64,000 nt of DNA from Anaeramoeba flamelloides (Eukaryota; Metamonada; Anaeramoebidae), in assembly GCA_027625915.1 (NCBI GenBank), contig JANTQA010000023.1:1984001-2048000 (forward strand). Direction: 5' to 3'. The translations under genes were made by a program, and so were the position numbers. The notes under the pieces were generated by a model. The model saw nothing but the letters and a program-made list of their open reading frames with translations. It made no database searches and was not told the DNA's origin. Shown here in pieces: positions 35,748 through 46,991 of this stretch. Position 1 is the first letter of the stretch. Each line of letters starts with the position of its first letter.

Positions 35748-37019
35748 TTAAAAGATAAAAAATAAAAAAAAGATTTTTTTTACCTTTGATTTTTTGGTGT
35801 TCTCGATTTTTTTTAAAGAGATCTTCTTGTATCCAATATCTGAAAAAGTATTATCTTTTGTATTAAATATTTTTTTCTCGCTTTCTTGCCATTCATCTTT
35901 TGTTACCCAAGCATTTTTTTGAGACTTTTCATTATAAGATGCCAAGGCCCATTTGGAACCACCAACCCATACATCAAATTCAGGGTGTTCTGTTTGGTTT
36001 AATTGTAATTCAATTTGATTATTCTTGCTGCCAAACTTTTCGTTAAATGAATCATATTCAAACAAGATTCGATCTGATAGTGATTCAATTTTGGAAGATC
36101 CCCCAGTTAATAAGAAGTTTTTGCACATTTTTTCCACTTCGCTATTTGGGCACATGGTAATAGCACGGAAGAGAATATCGTGGATACCTATTTTCTCATA
36201 GCCAATTAACCTGGGATCAAATAAGATTTCTGTACAAACAAATTGTTCAGAATTTAATTTCATTTTAGAGTAATCTGGAAGAACATGTTCTTTGACTAAT
36301 TCGTCAGTTTTCTTTGATTGTTGCAATTCATTTTCAAAATCTAGAGAAACAAATGAACATTTTTCCTTTAGTTCTCGGATGGTTTCACGATCTGAGGTGC
36401 TCGAGAAATTGTCTCCCATCAAGTTTATTGATTGGAGTAAGTAATTGGTGATGTTTCTTCCTCCTATTGGCAGACTTGCAGCACTCTCCGCTTGGATTTG
36501 CCCATTGACTATTGGCGTAATTTGAGACAGGGTTTCTCCTATTTCCAAGCAAATACCGGTGAGCTCATTATAGTTTGGTGTTTTGGACTGTCCATAGAGC
36601 GCCAATGCGCCACTTGGCTGGAAAGAGATGCTTGGTACATTGTAAGCCTCAAATAACAATTCCGCAAAGGAATTCCGATTGCTATACGTGTTTTCAATTG
36701 GCTCGCAGACCAAGAACGGGTGCTCCTCACCCTTGATATTTAACTCTTCATTCAAGGCTAAAGATAAAACTCGATCCATGTCTTCCCAATCCCTAACAAC
36801 CCCTTTGGAATGGGTGTAATTTATTATCGAAATGCCTTGGTGAAGAAACACAGACTCACCAACATAAAAAGATCCTTTGTCAAGCCCTATTAACGTTTCA
36901 AAATCTTCTGTTAAGCCAACAACAGATGGTAAATACACCTTAGGTGCGCTCTCCCCTGCAAAACCGGCTTTTGTTGTGAATGAACCGGGATCCAAGACAA
37001 CAGGTACTTTTGTAGACAT
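35748..37019 (-). CDS. Divergent actin-related protein B
   Basis: An uninterrupted frame of 423 codons with a clear ATG at 37019. Actin-fold marks: phosphate loop 1 VVLDPGSFTTKAGFAGE at residues about 7-23, LPSVVG, the segment VRDWEDMDRVLSLAL, the core LLFEAYNVPSISFQPSGALA, loop 2 CLEIGETLSQITPIVNG, the stretch FVCTEILFDPRLIGYE, LLTGGSSKIESLSDRI and WVGGSKWALASY near the C-terminus. Loop 2 is degenerate (EIGET for actin DSGDG) and the Q137-equivalent region is QPSGAL, so ATPase activity is doubtful. The VLDPGS start recalls Arp4-type nuclear actin-related proteins, but this is not decisive. The last residues (KKIFFLFFIF) follow a GTAAAA that could be a donor, so the true C-terminus may lie in a further exon. 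It shares strand with protein A about 5 kb away. Confidence 0.88.
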   Translation of the reverse strand: MSTKVPVVLDPGSFTTKAGFAGESAPKVYLPSVVGLTEDFETLIGLDKGSFYVGESVFLHQGISIINYTHSKGVVRDWEDMDRVLSLALNEELNIKGEEHPFLVCEPIENTYSNRNSFAELLFEAYNVPSISFQPSGALALYGQSKTPNYNELTGICLEIGETLSQITPIVNGQIQAESAASLPIGGRNITNYLLQSINLMGDNFSSTSDRETIRELKEKCSFVSLDFENELQQSKKTDELVKEHVLPDYSKMKLNSEQFVCTEILFDPRLIGYEKIGIHDILFRAITMCPNSEVEKMCKNFLLTGGSSKIESLSDRILFEYDSFNEKFGSKNNQIELQLNQTEHPEFDVWVGGSKWALASYNEKSQKNAWVTKDEWQESEKKIFNTKDNTFSDIGYKKISLKKIENTKKSKVKKIFFLFFIF

Positions 37020-40000
37020 TATAAATTTGGAAAAAATTTAAAAGAGAAAAACTTACAAATTCTAAAATGAAGAAAAAATAAATTGTTTTATTTTTTTTGT
37101 GTTTGATTGCTTGTTTGACATTTAAACAATTCTTTAGTTTTACTGTATTAGAAGGGTAGTTGATTTTTTTTTGTTCTTTTAAAGTTTATTGATGTTTTAA
37201 GGTTGTTGATAACTGTTTTTTTTCTCATTTTAGAGTTCTGATTATTCTTTGTTACCAATTTTTGGTTGTATTCAATTCCTCCAAAAAATGAGTTCAATCA
37301 ATATTCTCTATTGAAGCACAGTTTATTCAATTTGTATTTTTGATAATCAGAAACTGACTTTAATTAGTTATGATGAAAGTGGTTTAATTTGATAAGAAAA
37401 TATTCAACAACTATTTTTTAATTGTTTTGTTGAAATGTTTAAAGTCGCTTTTTTAAGAAAAGGTTGGTCGGTAAAAAAATCACACTTAAACTGTCAGTCA
37501 AGGAATAAATAGGAATTATAATATTTAATTTAAGGGCAAAGTTTCCAATTTCACAAGTTATAAAAATATATATTTTGATCCTATCTCAAATAAATTGTAG
37601 AGTTTTGTTCAATTGAAATATTTTCCAATATGGATCAAAAAATCAGTTCAGGTGTATTTTTTAAAATAAAAAAATTCAGAAGAAATTTCCAGAGATATGT
37701 AAACCCTTATTAATAAAAGAGAATGAAAAAGAAAAATATGGACATTTTATTACCTAAAAGAAATGACTATCATTTCAAAAACTTTCAATAAACAACTTTA
37801 ATTTTTGAAGATTTGCTTTGACTATGAGTTTTTTTGGGTTAATTGAGTGCTCCATTGTAACCACAAATCGTAATAATCCTTTGAAAGGAATTGAGGTTTT
37901 CTATTAGTTTTTTGGGTTTTTGGTTTTTGATTTTTCTAGGATTGAACTACCCAACAACATCTTTTGAGGATAGTATTTACTCTTTTAATCTTTTAAATAG
38001 AATCTCTTCTTACCCAAAACACGGAAAATTTGATTTATTTTCGTTTGACAATTTTTTTTTTATACTTCTTTCCCACTAAACACAATTATTATTTTCATGG
38101 CAAATTTGGATTAGGGTGTTGTTGGAAGGTTTTTGAAGAATTTTATATTAAAGAATCCCAATAAAATTAAATTTTCAAAAAAAATAAGTACAGAGTTTTT
38201 GTTTTTGTTAAAAAATAATTTTTTTTTATTCAATAACAATTAAAAATTGATTCGAACTGTTTTTTAAAGAAATAAATAGGTTTGATTTTTGTTAAAAAAT
38301 AATTATTTTATTATTTTTGAAATTAAGTAGATTTTTTATATAGAGCTATTTTAAAACTTTGTGGTTTTATTTGTAAGTGGGATTTTTGGACACTTCCTTC
38401 GCAGACAATAAGATTTCTTTTTTTTTTCAAAGTTAATATTTTTTTTTGAAATAATTTGATGATATTTTGGAATTATTATTTTGAGAAAAATGATAGAAAA
38501 ATGGTACCAAACTTTTGAAAACAATAATTCGTTTCATAAAATAGCTTTAAAAATAATGTTGGTTTTGTAGTGATAATACTTTTACTTTGTTCCGAAATTT
38601 GTGGATCCTTAATTTTTTTATATTTGGTATTTAATTTATTTGAAATATTTTTTAAATTTATTAGTTTATTAAGTATCATTGTGTTGAAAATAATAGATTC
38701 ATAAAAAATAATAATACTAATTGCTTCTATTTTATAAAATCAAGAAATTTTTTTAAAAATTTTTTTTTAGTTGTTTATGATGTGCCAGTGAAAGAACTCC
38801 AAAATTTTTTTAATATTTTTTTTTTTTTCTTTTTTAAATTTAAAGTTCATTCAGGTATTTTTTGATAAATATCAAATCTAATCTGAGGGTTATAATTTCT
38901 AATAGAACTTATTTGGGTCTAATCTTATGAAATAATAACTATTTCATTTTTAATTTGCATTCTTTGAGAAAAATGGAGTAAACTTCTAAATAAAGTAGTG
39001 AGGTTATAAAGGTTGCAGAAACCTACCTCTTTTAAAAAAACATCTTATAAAATTACTTATATCAAAATAATCCAATACTCCCTGTAAACCCTTTTAAACT
39101 TTTGGAACACTATCTAATTAATTAAATAATGTTCAAAAAAAATATTTTTTTTAATTAACAACATTTGAATATACTGCTTAGAATTTTCTCTTAAGATTAT
39201 TGTTGGAGTTGAAAATAATGAGATTGTGTTTTCTTATGACCAATTTTTTTAAGTTATATTTGTTTGTTTTTTTTTTTTTTCCTTATTTTTATTATTTTCT
39301 AGCCTTATTATGATCTTTTCAAGTGATCTAAAAAGTGCAAAGAGAGAATTAAAATTAAAGTAGGGATAATAATTAAATTAAGGTATGAATAAACTGATTA
39401 ATATGTACATTATATTGAATGTTTGTTTCAAAAAGTATAGAAAAGTTGGATCAAATAGAAAGTTGAAAGTTGAAAAAGATAAAAAAAAAATCCATAAAGA
39501 TTAATACTACATTTTTTGAATTTTTTAATCCATTGGGTTTAGGTAGAGTATAATCTTTGATATTTTTTTCGTTTCCTTCACATTTTGATTTTGTTTTTCT
39601 TATTCATATCATTTCTGAAAAAAAATTTTTTTTCTTTGGCTTATTTTGTCTCAAATATTTTTTCCATTATCGTGAATACTCCTATCGACCATAAATAACT
39701 TAAAAAATCAGGTGTATCTAAAACAATTCGATTAAAATTAACAATTCAGTTTACCTCAGTTTCGAAATTATTTGATATTTTTCTTTAGGGATTAGCATCT
39801 CTATAGATTCGTATATAATTAAATTTTATTATTATTGGGTGTGAATTATATTTGTTGTACATTGTTCAAATTGTTCTAAAAAATCTATATAAATATTATC
39901 ACACCATAAAATATTGTATTTTTTACGAATGTTCACATAAAAATTTTCATTTTTTGGAATTTTTTTTTTTTTTATTCATTTTGAAAATCGAAAGATAGAA

Positions 40001-41567
40001 TCTCAAAATAATTGTACGAAGTATTTGATAATTCATATTAGAACTTTACAAAGTAACTATTTTTTCAATTTTTTTAATTCAAAAGATTATCTCAATACTC
40101 CTCATCATATAAACAAAAGACATGATAGTTTTGTTTCCTTTTTATCCAGCAAATTGTAATATCAATATATTTTAGATATTTTTGAAATATTTGGTCACAA
40201 GAAATCTATTGGTTTGTGATTTACTTTGTTTTTAAGAAACTGGAAATTTTTAGCAACTGATCTATTTTTTTATCACAAATTTAAGAAAGATGTTTTTTAA
40301 GGGGGTAAGGTCTGAATATTTATGACTCAATCTTTAAATTCGTTTTCAAGTGTAGATTTTTTTCTGGAATTCTTTGGGTTTTTTACTGATACAATTTATC
40401 ATTTTTAGTTGATGGGTTCAACTTTTCCAGTACTACTTGACTAATCAATTTTTTAGAGACATTTGAACCATGGAGAAATAATATGATTTACACCCAATAA
40501 CTTACTTTAATTATAAGCTTCTCCTTGTTAAATGCTAAACTCATTAGATAAAAATTCTTGGGTGAGTTTCTAGTCTTTAATGAGTTGTCACCTAGAGATT
40601 GTTTGAAGCCCAAACAAAGTTATACTCTCATTTTTAATTTTCAGTTTTTCTTCATTCAGTAATAATTCCTCTCATATTTGAAATATTCCAAAACTAAATA
40701 AATATTTAAAGTGATGTGTTGTTGTATTTGTTGTTGATTATGGGTTTTGGAAATTCTTTTTATTGCCTCTCTCTTTGAAATTCTTTTTCTTTTTCTTTTT
40801 TTATTTGTCAAAAATTACTTTTGATTTTTTGAAAAAGTTTTTAATTTGAAAAATAAATTTAAAAATCAACTTGGGTTCAAATAAAAGACTCAAAATGAAT
40901 TCGGCTTGAGATGAAACTGACTTTGTATATAAAAATGAATTATTTAAGATATCTAAGAATAAAATTATTGGATATTTTTTGAGATTTTAGAATTGGAGTA
41001 TTTTTAACAATAAAACATCTAAAATGAATAGTTTGAAAAATTGATAGATCTGGCATTTTTCTTCTTATAATTCGAGTATTAATTGGTATAATAAAATCAA
41101 ATATAAAATTACATCAAAATTGGTTAATTATGAAAGAATTTCCAAAAAAATTGAGGTTAGACATTTTTTGAGAAAACAAAAACCACTAAAAATTTCTTTC
41201 ATCAATCAGACTAATTCTTTATCTTTTGGGGTCATGTATCTTTGTTGTTATCTTAATTCTATAAAAAAAAATAAATAAAATTAGCGTAAAAACAAGAAAA
41301 AAAAAATAATTTAATTAAGCACTTTTTATTTATCAACATGAAAGGTGCTTGCAGATCAAATTTTAATATTTTGGATAATGAAAATAAAAACAAAAAAAAA
41401 ATAATTTCAAAAGAGATGATTTATTTCGAGAGAAAAAAGTCACAATATATCTGTATTAAGAAACATGATTCGACTCAAAAAATAAAAATATTTAGCATTT
41501 TTTTACACAAAGATAAAAGTAAAGAAGGGTCAAAGATAAAAATGAAAAAAAGCGAAGAAATATGAAA
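37020..41567. other. Gene-poor region between actin-related protein B and RAD51
   Basis: It holds a coding-like fragment at about 37826-38079 and, at about 40640-41165, a diverged copy of the 693-bp element found at 47.9 and 58.0 kb (shared blocks near TTTCTTCATT, GTGTTGTT and ATTGAGGTTAGA). Otherwise there are long A/T tracts. A 75-codon plus-strand frame at 41338-41565 that stops 2 bp before the RAD51 stop is not supported as a gene. Confidence 0.5.
37826..38079 (+). pseudogene. Coding-like fragments, unknown product
   Basis: An ATG at 37826 opens MSFFGLIECSIVTTNRNN and PLKGIE before GTTTTCTATTAG, a possible donor. After a TTTTTCTAG at about 37937 another stretch reads LNYPTTSFEDSIYSFN, then LLNRISSYPKHGKFDLFSF. 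The two pieces do not join in the same frame with the visible splice signals, so this may be a decayed gene, a frameshifted gene or chance. No family assigned. Confidence 0.25.
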
Positions 41568-42878
41568 TTAATCTTTAGGATCACAGATTCCTTCGTTTGA
41601 AATTGCAAACATTGCTTCTGATTCTGGTAAACAGGGGGAATCATATATTTTACAAATTCTAGTCTCTCCTCTTCCTTTTCTTAAAAATAATCGAGTAGTT
41701 GAAGCATGTGCCATCTATTATTTGAAATTTATATATAAAAATAATTAAAAATATAAAAAATAAACAGAATATTTAAAAAGAAAGGTTTTTATGGAAAATG
41801 TTTTTTGTTGGTGATCGAAAATCGAGAAACAAATCATCAGAAAAGTGTTAAAAAAATTATGAAAAAACTTACAATATTCCCACCAATTGGCTTTTTAGGA
41901 TCTGAAACAAAAAGACAAGCACCATCGACTTGGGCTACGACTTGATTGGTGTAAACGACTGCGACACCATATTCGTCTGCAAGTCTTTGGACATTTTTAA
42001 GGAACTGGCCAAGCGCAATTTGTCGAACACTAAGCTCCCCTCTTCCAGAATAATCTGTTCTGTAAAGTGCTGTACAGGAGTCAATAATTAAGAGTGCGTA
42101 TCTGGATTCTGACATTAAAGCAGAAGAGTGAATTAATAATTCATTTTGATGTTCTGTATTATAGGCACGGGCTGTTGAGACATTTTCAAGAACGTCATTT
42201 GGATCTAGCCCATAGCGCTCTGCAATTGGGATCAATCGTTCAGGTCGAAAGGTTCCCTCTGTATCAATGTACAACACTTTGCCTGCTCCGCCGCCTTGTT
42301 CAATTGGTAATTGACAAGTTACACACAAGGTATGACAAATCTGTGTTTTTCCTGTCCTAAATTCACCAAAGATTTCCGTCGTTGATCCTGTCTCGATTCC
42401 TCCGCCTAAAAGTTTGTCAAATTCCTTTGATCCTGTTGAAAGCCTTAAGATGTCTTGTCTTTGTTTTTTAATTTCAGTTGCAGTTGTAAATCCTATTGAG
42501 TAATTAAACGGACAGAAATAATTTTTTTAAATTTTGGTTGTTTTCAAAGAACAAATAAATTTCTTTTAGTTTTTCGAAAAAAAAAAAAAATAAAATAAAT
42601 TTCAAACCCATTGGAATAATTGTTCGTGCTGCCTGAAGAATTTTTTCAGCTTTTCCTTCAGAAATCCCTCTTACGGAAACAAGCTGTTTCTTTGAAGCAA
42701 ACGCAACACCTTCAACTGAATGGTAACCGGCAGTTTGTAGTTTTTTAATATCAGTCATCGAGATCCCTTTTGTTGTTAATTCAGTGACAGCAATTGGTCC
42801 GCTTTTTACTTTTTCAACAAGTTTTGTTGATTCCTTTTCTTTCTTTTTAGTAGTTTTTTTTGATTTTGATTTGCTCAT
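41568..42878 (-). CDS. RAD51: RAD51 recombinase, 3 exons
   Basis: RAD51 forms filaments on single-stranded DNA and catalyses strand exchange in homologous recombination. Minus-strand exons are 42878-42608, 42492-41873 and 41714-41568, giving 345 aa (human 339). Introns are 115 bp (GTTTGA...ATAG, phase 1) and 158 bp (GTAAGT...ATAG, phase 0). Residues 1-27 are a lysine-rich lead, then a helix-hairpin-helix N-terminal domain ([27 protein letters not shown]). Walker A GEFRTGKT is at 133-140, Walker B LLIID at 224-228, with the [12 protein letters not shown] loop region after it. RAD51 rather than DMC1 is shown by PIGGNI and the C-terminal [16 protein letters not shown]. The second exon join (GGNI|MAHAST) restores the conserved order. 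Start and stop are unambiguous. Confidence 0.97.
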
Positions 42879-43495
42879 TGTAGAATAGTTTTGTTGATAA
42901 AAGTTTTAAAAAAAAAAAGAGAAAAAAGAGTTAAATAAAGAGTTTTTAAAAGATAAAAAAATGAAGATATGAGCTTAAAGTTTTGTTGAAATACAATTTT
43001 TTCTTTTGTTCAAATAATTTGATAAACATTCCTTCATTTTCTTTTTCCGTTTCTACGTTGAAGAGTTGACTGTTAAAAAAAAAGAATTTTTTTTTTTTTT
43101 TTAGTTTTGAGTTTATTTTCATTGTTTGGTGTTAAATCTTATTAATTATAAGACTGTGTATTTTATTTGAAACCAATTTCATTGAGAGAAAAAAATATAC
43201 TATAAAAGAAAGGCATTTTTTAATCATTTTTTTTTATCTTTCAAATTTTCCGTTTAACTTTTTTTACTTTTCTTTCAAAGTGTAATTAATGTATTTGTAA
43301 AAAGATAACTTCTCAACAAATACATAAAGAACCCTTACTTTGTCGAAAATAATTCAGTCATTTCAACTTTCTGTTTACTTTTTTTGAATTGAAATTATTT
43401 TTTTCTTTGTCAAAGTTCAATTGTTTTGAGAACAACACAAATCAGAGTAAGGTAAAAAAACACAGAAACCTAAAAGAATTTTTCAGGTGTAAAAA
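42879..43495. other. Upstream region of RAD51
   Basis: AT-rich with poly-A and poly-T runs. It separates RAD51 (minus) from the coding-like exons that start near 43.5 kb (plus), so it may hold both promoters; no motif is identifiable. Confidence 0.45.
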
Positions 43496-44445
43496 GTATC
43501 AAATCGGAAATATACAAGACTTTCAAGAAAGAATAACTCTGATTTAAATGGAGATCATTTGAATGTTTTACCTTTGAAGGACTATACTTACAATCCGGTA
43601 TTTATCGTATTATATGTTCCAATTAGTATTTAAGGGTTGGTAAATCTCACAAATTTTTGTAAGTGAGATCTAAGAACAAAAAAATAGCTGAATTTCCGAA
43701 ATTTGTCAGTTCTGGAAATAAAAAATGAAAAAGAAGATGTGACTTAAATAAATAATTGTGAAAACTTTGCTTGAAAACAATTTTTAGAACCCTTACACCT
43801 TGTAGAGATTTTTCTTGTTTATTTTTTTACGTATTTAGTCTATACGTTTCTTAAATATCTTCAAAGTTGAAATGTAAATGATGGATTATTTTGGATGACA
43901 AATTCTTTGTCATTGCCAACCAAACAGATTTTGGATCACGACAAATGGTTCTGGTGTTGTATTAAATCCAACTAAAATTCCCCTTTCCAAAAAAAGAAAG
44001 ATCATTTTACAACAAACTGAACCGATTAAAGTTTTTGAAAAATACCAAAACTGACTAATTTATTGCCTTTGTAATTTTTGGAAGATCTTTGTATACAAAA
44101 TTCTACAAAACGTCTCAAACACAACCCCAACCCAATTTACTTGAATACATGAATTTGGTTTTGAGAGAAACAATACAAACGAAAAAAATTGTCAACAAAA
44201 ATAAACCAAATGTTCGGGTATCTGGTAATGGGAATTCTGTTGAAAAAGTGAATAGATTAAAAACAATCCTTGAAAGAGTATTGTGTACTTCAAATCAAAA
44301 AAAGAATCAAAGCAACCAAAGACCAAAAATTAAAAAAAAAAACAAAGCGAAAGTGACAATTCCGATGCAAGAATTGTATGCATTTGGAGTTACAATTGAA
44401 AACTCAACCCAATGTTCAAAACTCAGATACAATGCGATCTTTTAA
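43496..44445 (+). CDS. Putative multi-exon gene of unknown product
   Basis: Three stretches on the plus strand have protein-like composition in an otherwise A/T-rich area. 43496-43633 reads VSNRKYTRLSRKNN, then NGDHLNVLPLKDYTYNP, followed by GTATTT, a possible donor. 43899-44054 reads PNRFWITTNGSGVVLNPTKI, then LSKKRKIILQQTEPIKVF. 44059-44445 (ATG at 44149) reads LLEYMNLVLRETIQT, a K/N-rich middle, and ends SKLRYNAIF then TAA. The third alone would encode about 99 aa from its ATG. I could not find splice joins that keep all three in frame, so exon limits are open and the set might include a pseudogene. No domain recognised. Confidence 0.4.
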
Positions 44446-44510
44446 ACTGACAGTGATCTATTGAGAGTGTTTGAAATGATTGTCAGTTTTTAAGAACCGA
44501 AAATCGCGAT

Positions 44511-44743
44511 TACTGTTAATTGTCAAATAAAAAGAACAAAATTTTCATTCAACTTTCCAAAAAAAACATCTCAAGAATAAAAATAAATTAAATAAAGATC
44601 CCTAATTCTAAAAGGGAAATTAATAATTTAACTTGACGTTTTGATTTTATAATTAAAAATTTGATATTTTACAGGATTTAATACAATCTTTTTTTTGAAA
44701 GCTAAATGAAAATTTTGTTCAATTTATTTTGCAACAAATAGTA
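44511..44743. mobile_element. MITE family 3 copy b
   Basis: TIRs CTGTTAATTGTCAAATAAAA (left) and CTATTTGTTGCAAAATAAAT (right, reversed) lead into ACAAAATTTTCATT and TTTCC, with TA at each end. It begins 66 bp after the stop of the putative gene at 44445. Confidence 0.8.
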
Positions 44744-45266
44744 AATTTGATATTCAGATCCTCAAAAAAATTAAACTTGGTTTCCAAGTATGGTAGAGAA
44801 AAAAATAAAAGACAAGATTGTTAATTGTTAATATTAGAAAAATTGATGTGTAATTTCTTTTATTTCAAATCAAATATATATTTTTTAAGAATTAAATTTT
44901 TTTAATTATAACTAACCCACTTATTAGAATGATGATTAAGGAAATTACATTTATTCAAAATACCATTCAATCGGCCAAAAAACAAGAAGAAAAATTATCA
45001 TTTTCCAAACTCTAGTAAACCTCTATAAAACTCGATTGTTTTTCAAAAAAGTTGATCTACATTCGGCTATCAAACAATAACTTTGTGTATTCTTTGGAAA
45101 CCCTACTTTGATGAACTTTAGGTAGGTTTATTACTAATCTCATAAAAAAATTGGTTATTTATAATAAGGATTTGATATTATTCAGCAATTACATAACAAT
45201 TTTCCCGATTATCATATTTAAAAATCTTTTTAGGGATTTTTTCCATGCCAAGTAGTTTTCCACAAC

Positions 45267-45269
<3 letters not shown>

Positions 45270-45305
<36 letters not shown>

Positions 45306-45388
45306 TCTTTCCAAGTCTACCATAAAATTTTAAATAAAACTCAATTGTATTTTATTTAAAATTTTATGATGGCCTTGGAACGGCTGTA
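45270..45388. mobile_element. (TA)n tract plus 88-bp family 2 foldback
   Basis: A TA run (45270-45302) abuts TACAGTCTTTCCAAGTCTAC; the mirror end at 45388 reads GGCCTTGGAACGGCTGTA and is followed by TATATGTATG. The arms are about 40 bp with a spacer of only a few bases, making a near-perfect hairpin. The ends match the 21-kb family 2 elements. Confidence 0.8.
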
Positions 45389-46115
45389 TATATGTATGTA
45401 TGTATGAATGAATGTATATTCAAAGAAAAAACAGATTAACAATAAATTTTTGAAATAGAAATGTTATACAATGTTTAATATGTTTCAAAAACTTACTTTA
45501 AATGTATTTTTTTATCTTTATTATTTTCAAAGTTTTTTTTTTTTTGAACAATCAATAAAAATATTTTGTGATTACTATCCTGAGAAAAAAAAGGAAAATT
45601 TTTAGATTTAATACTTCTTCCAAAGAAACAAAAGATAATGAAAAAAAGAATATAAAATATATTTAATATTATTAAAAATAAAGACCCATTGTTTATTACT
45701 TAATATATAAATAATAAATAAAATTATAATTCTGTCTTTCTATTATGGTACCAGTTTAAATTCCACTTTAAATGTTGTTTAACCTATATTTCCTCAAAGT
45801 AAATTTAAACCTAAAATCATCAGTAACAAGATTATTCATGAAAAGAACATAGCCAACTTATCTTTATGGTTAAAAATCAAAAACAAAAAATATGAAAAGA
45901 AAAAAAGAGTAAACCGGAAAAATTAAAAATTAAAAATTAAAAAGGATAAATAAGAATAATTGGGTACAAATTAAAAAAAAAAAAAAAAACATTTAAACAA
46001 AGCATGAATCATTCCAAAAGCTTTTTGAGATTGTAGTGAGACAATAGAATGATTTTTTTATTTTCGATAATTTAATTGTTGAAAAATCTAGGATTTGTCA
46101 TCAAAAAACATATCT

Positions 46116-46810
46116 TTAATGTTTGAGTCATTTACTTTGGATTGCTCCATACAATAAGAGTGGCTTGAAACCAAAACTGGTATTGTGTAATTTCCCTTCT
46201 ATATATTGAAAAAATCCAAATAACAAAAAATATATTTCAGTAGATCTCATTATGAAAAAATTTGATTAATATAAAAAGGTTTAAAAGAATTCTCAATTTC
46301 CCAAATTTCAAATTTTAAAAAAAAACTTCAACTTGTTTCTTTTTAAAAATTTCCAAAATAGTCAAATTTCTTCAATTTTACAACCAATTGTTTTATATAC
46401 AATCAATTTTATTCAATTTAAATTTATTTGTGGATATTTTACAAACCTTTTATAATCTATAAATTAAGGATTATGTAAGATTCTTTCGAGAAAAAAATAG
46501 CTCGTTTGAGAAATGAAAAAAATGAAAAAAAAATCTTGGAGATCTCAAAAAGCGTCAAAGATCGACACTTCAAAATCAACACAGTTGTTTTCAAAATTAT
46601 ATAATTCATAACCATTCTAATTGAAAAATGAGTGTCACTCTTTGGTGATTTTTTCTAAAAATGTCCTTTGGTTTTTTTGATTTTTGAAGATCGATCACAC
46701 TTCACAGGTTGGTTAGTTTTTGATTGGTATTAGGCACTTAGAGTAATTACAAAAAGTTTTTTTAATCCATTTCATAAAATTATTTTTAATCGTAATGACT
46801 CGGCCCTTAA
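46116..46810. mobile_element. TTAA-flanked element, copy 2
   Basis: Left TTAATGTTTGAGTCATT, right AATGACTCGGCCCTTAA. Internal blocks match copy 1 at 32.1 kb, for example GGTATTGTGTAATT, GAGATCTCAAAAAGCG and ATTAGGCACTTA. No coding frame. Confidence 0.75.
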
Positions 46811-46991
46811 TATCAAATGAAAAGAAAAAAATGAAGTGGACAAACTGTGGCAAACATTCTGAATGTAACAAACGAACCAATTAGCTTTAAATTAAAACAA
46901 AAAAAAACGAATTTGATGTCGAGATTCAAAGGAGAAAGAAGAACTTGAAACAATTAAATAATTTATTATTCAGGTCTCTTAAACCTTGTCT

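Larger units (their letters stand above)
44446..46991. other. Gene-free, element-rich region
   Basis: It contains MITE family 3 copy b, an (AT)n tract joined to an 88-bp family 2 foldback, and the second TTAA-flanked element. No genes. Confidence 0.6.

Noticed and set aside
41338-41565. 75-codon frame ending 2 bp before the RAD51 stop
   Set aside because: Lys/Ile-rich composition expected of A-rich DNA; no conserved features, and it would overlap the RAD51 3' UTR.
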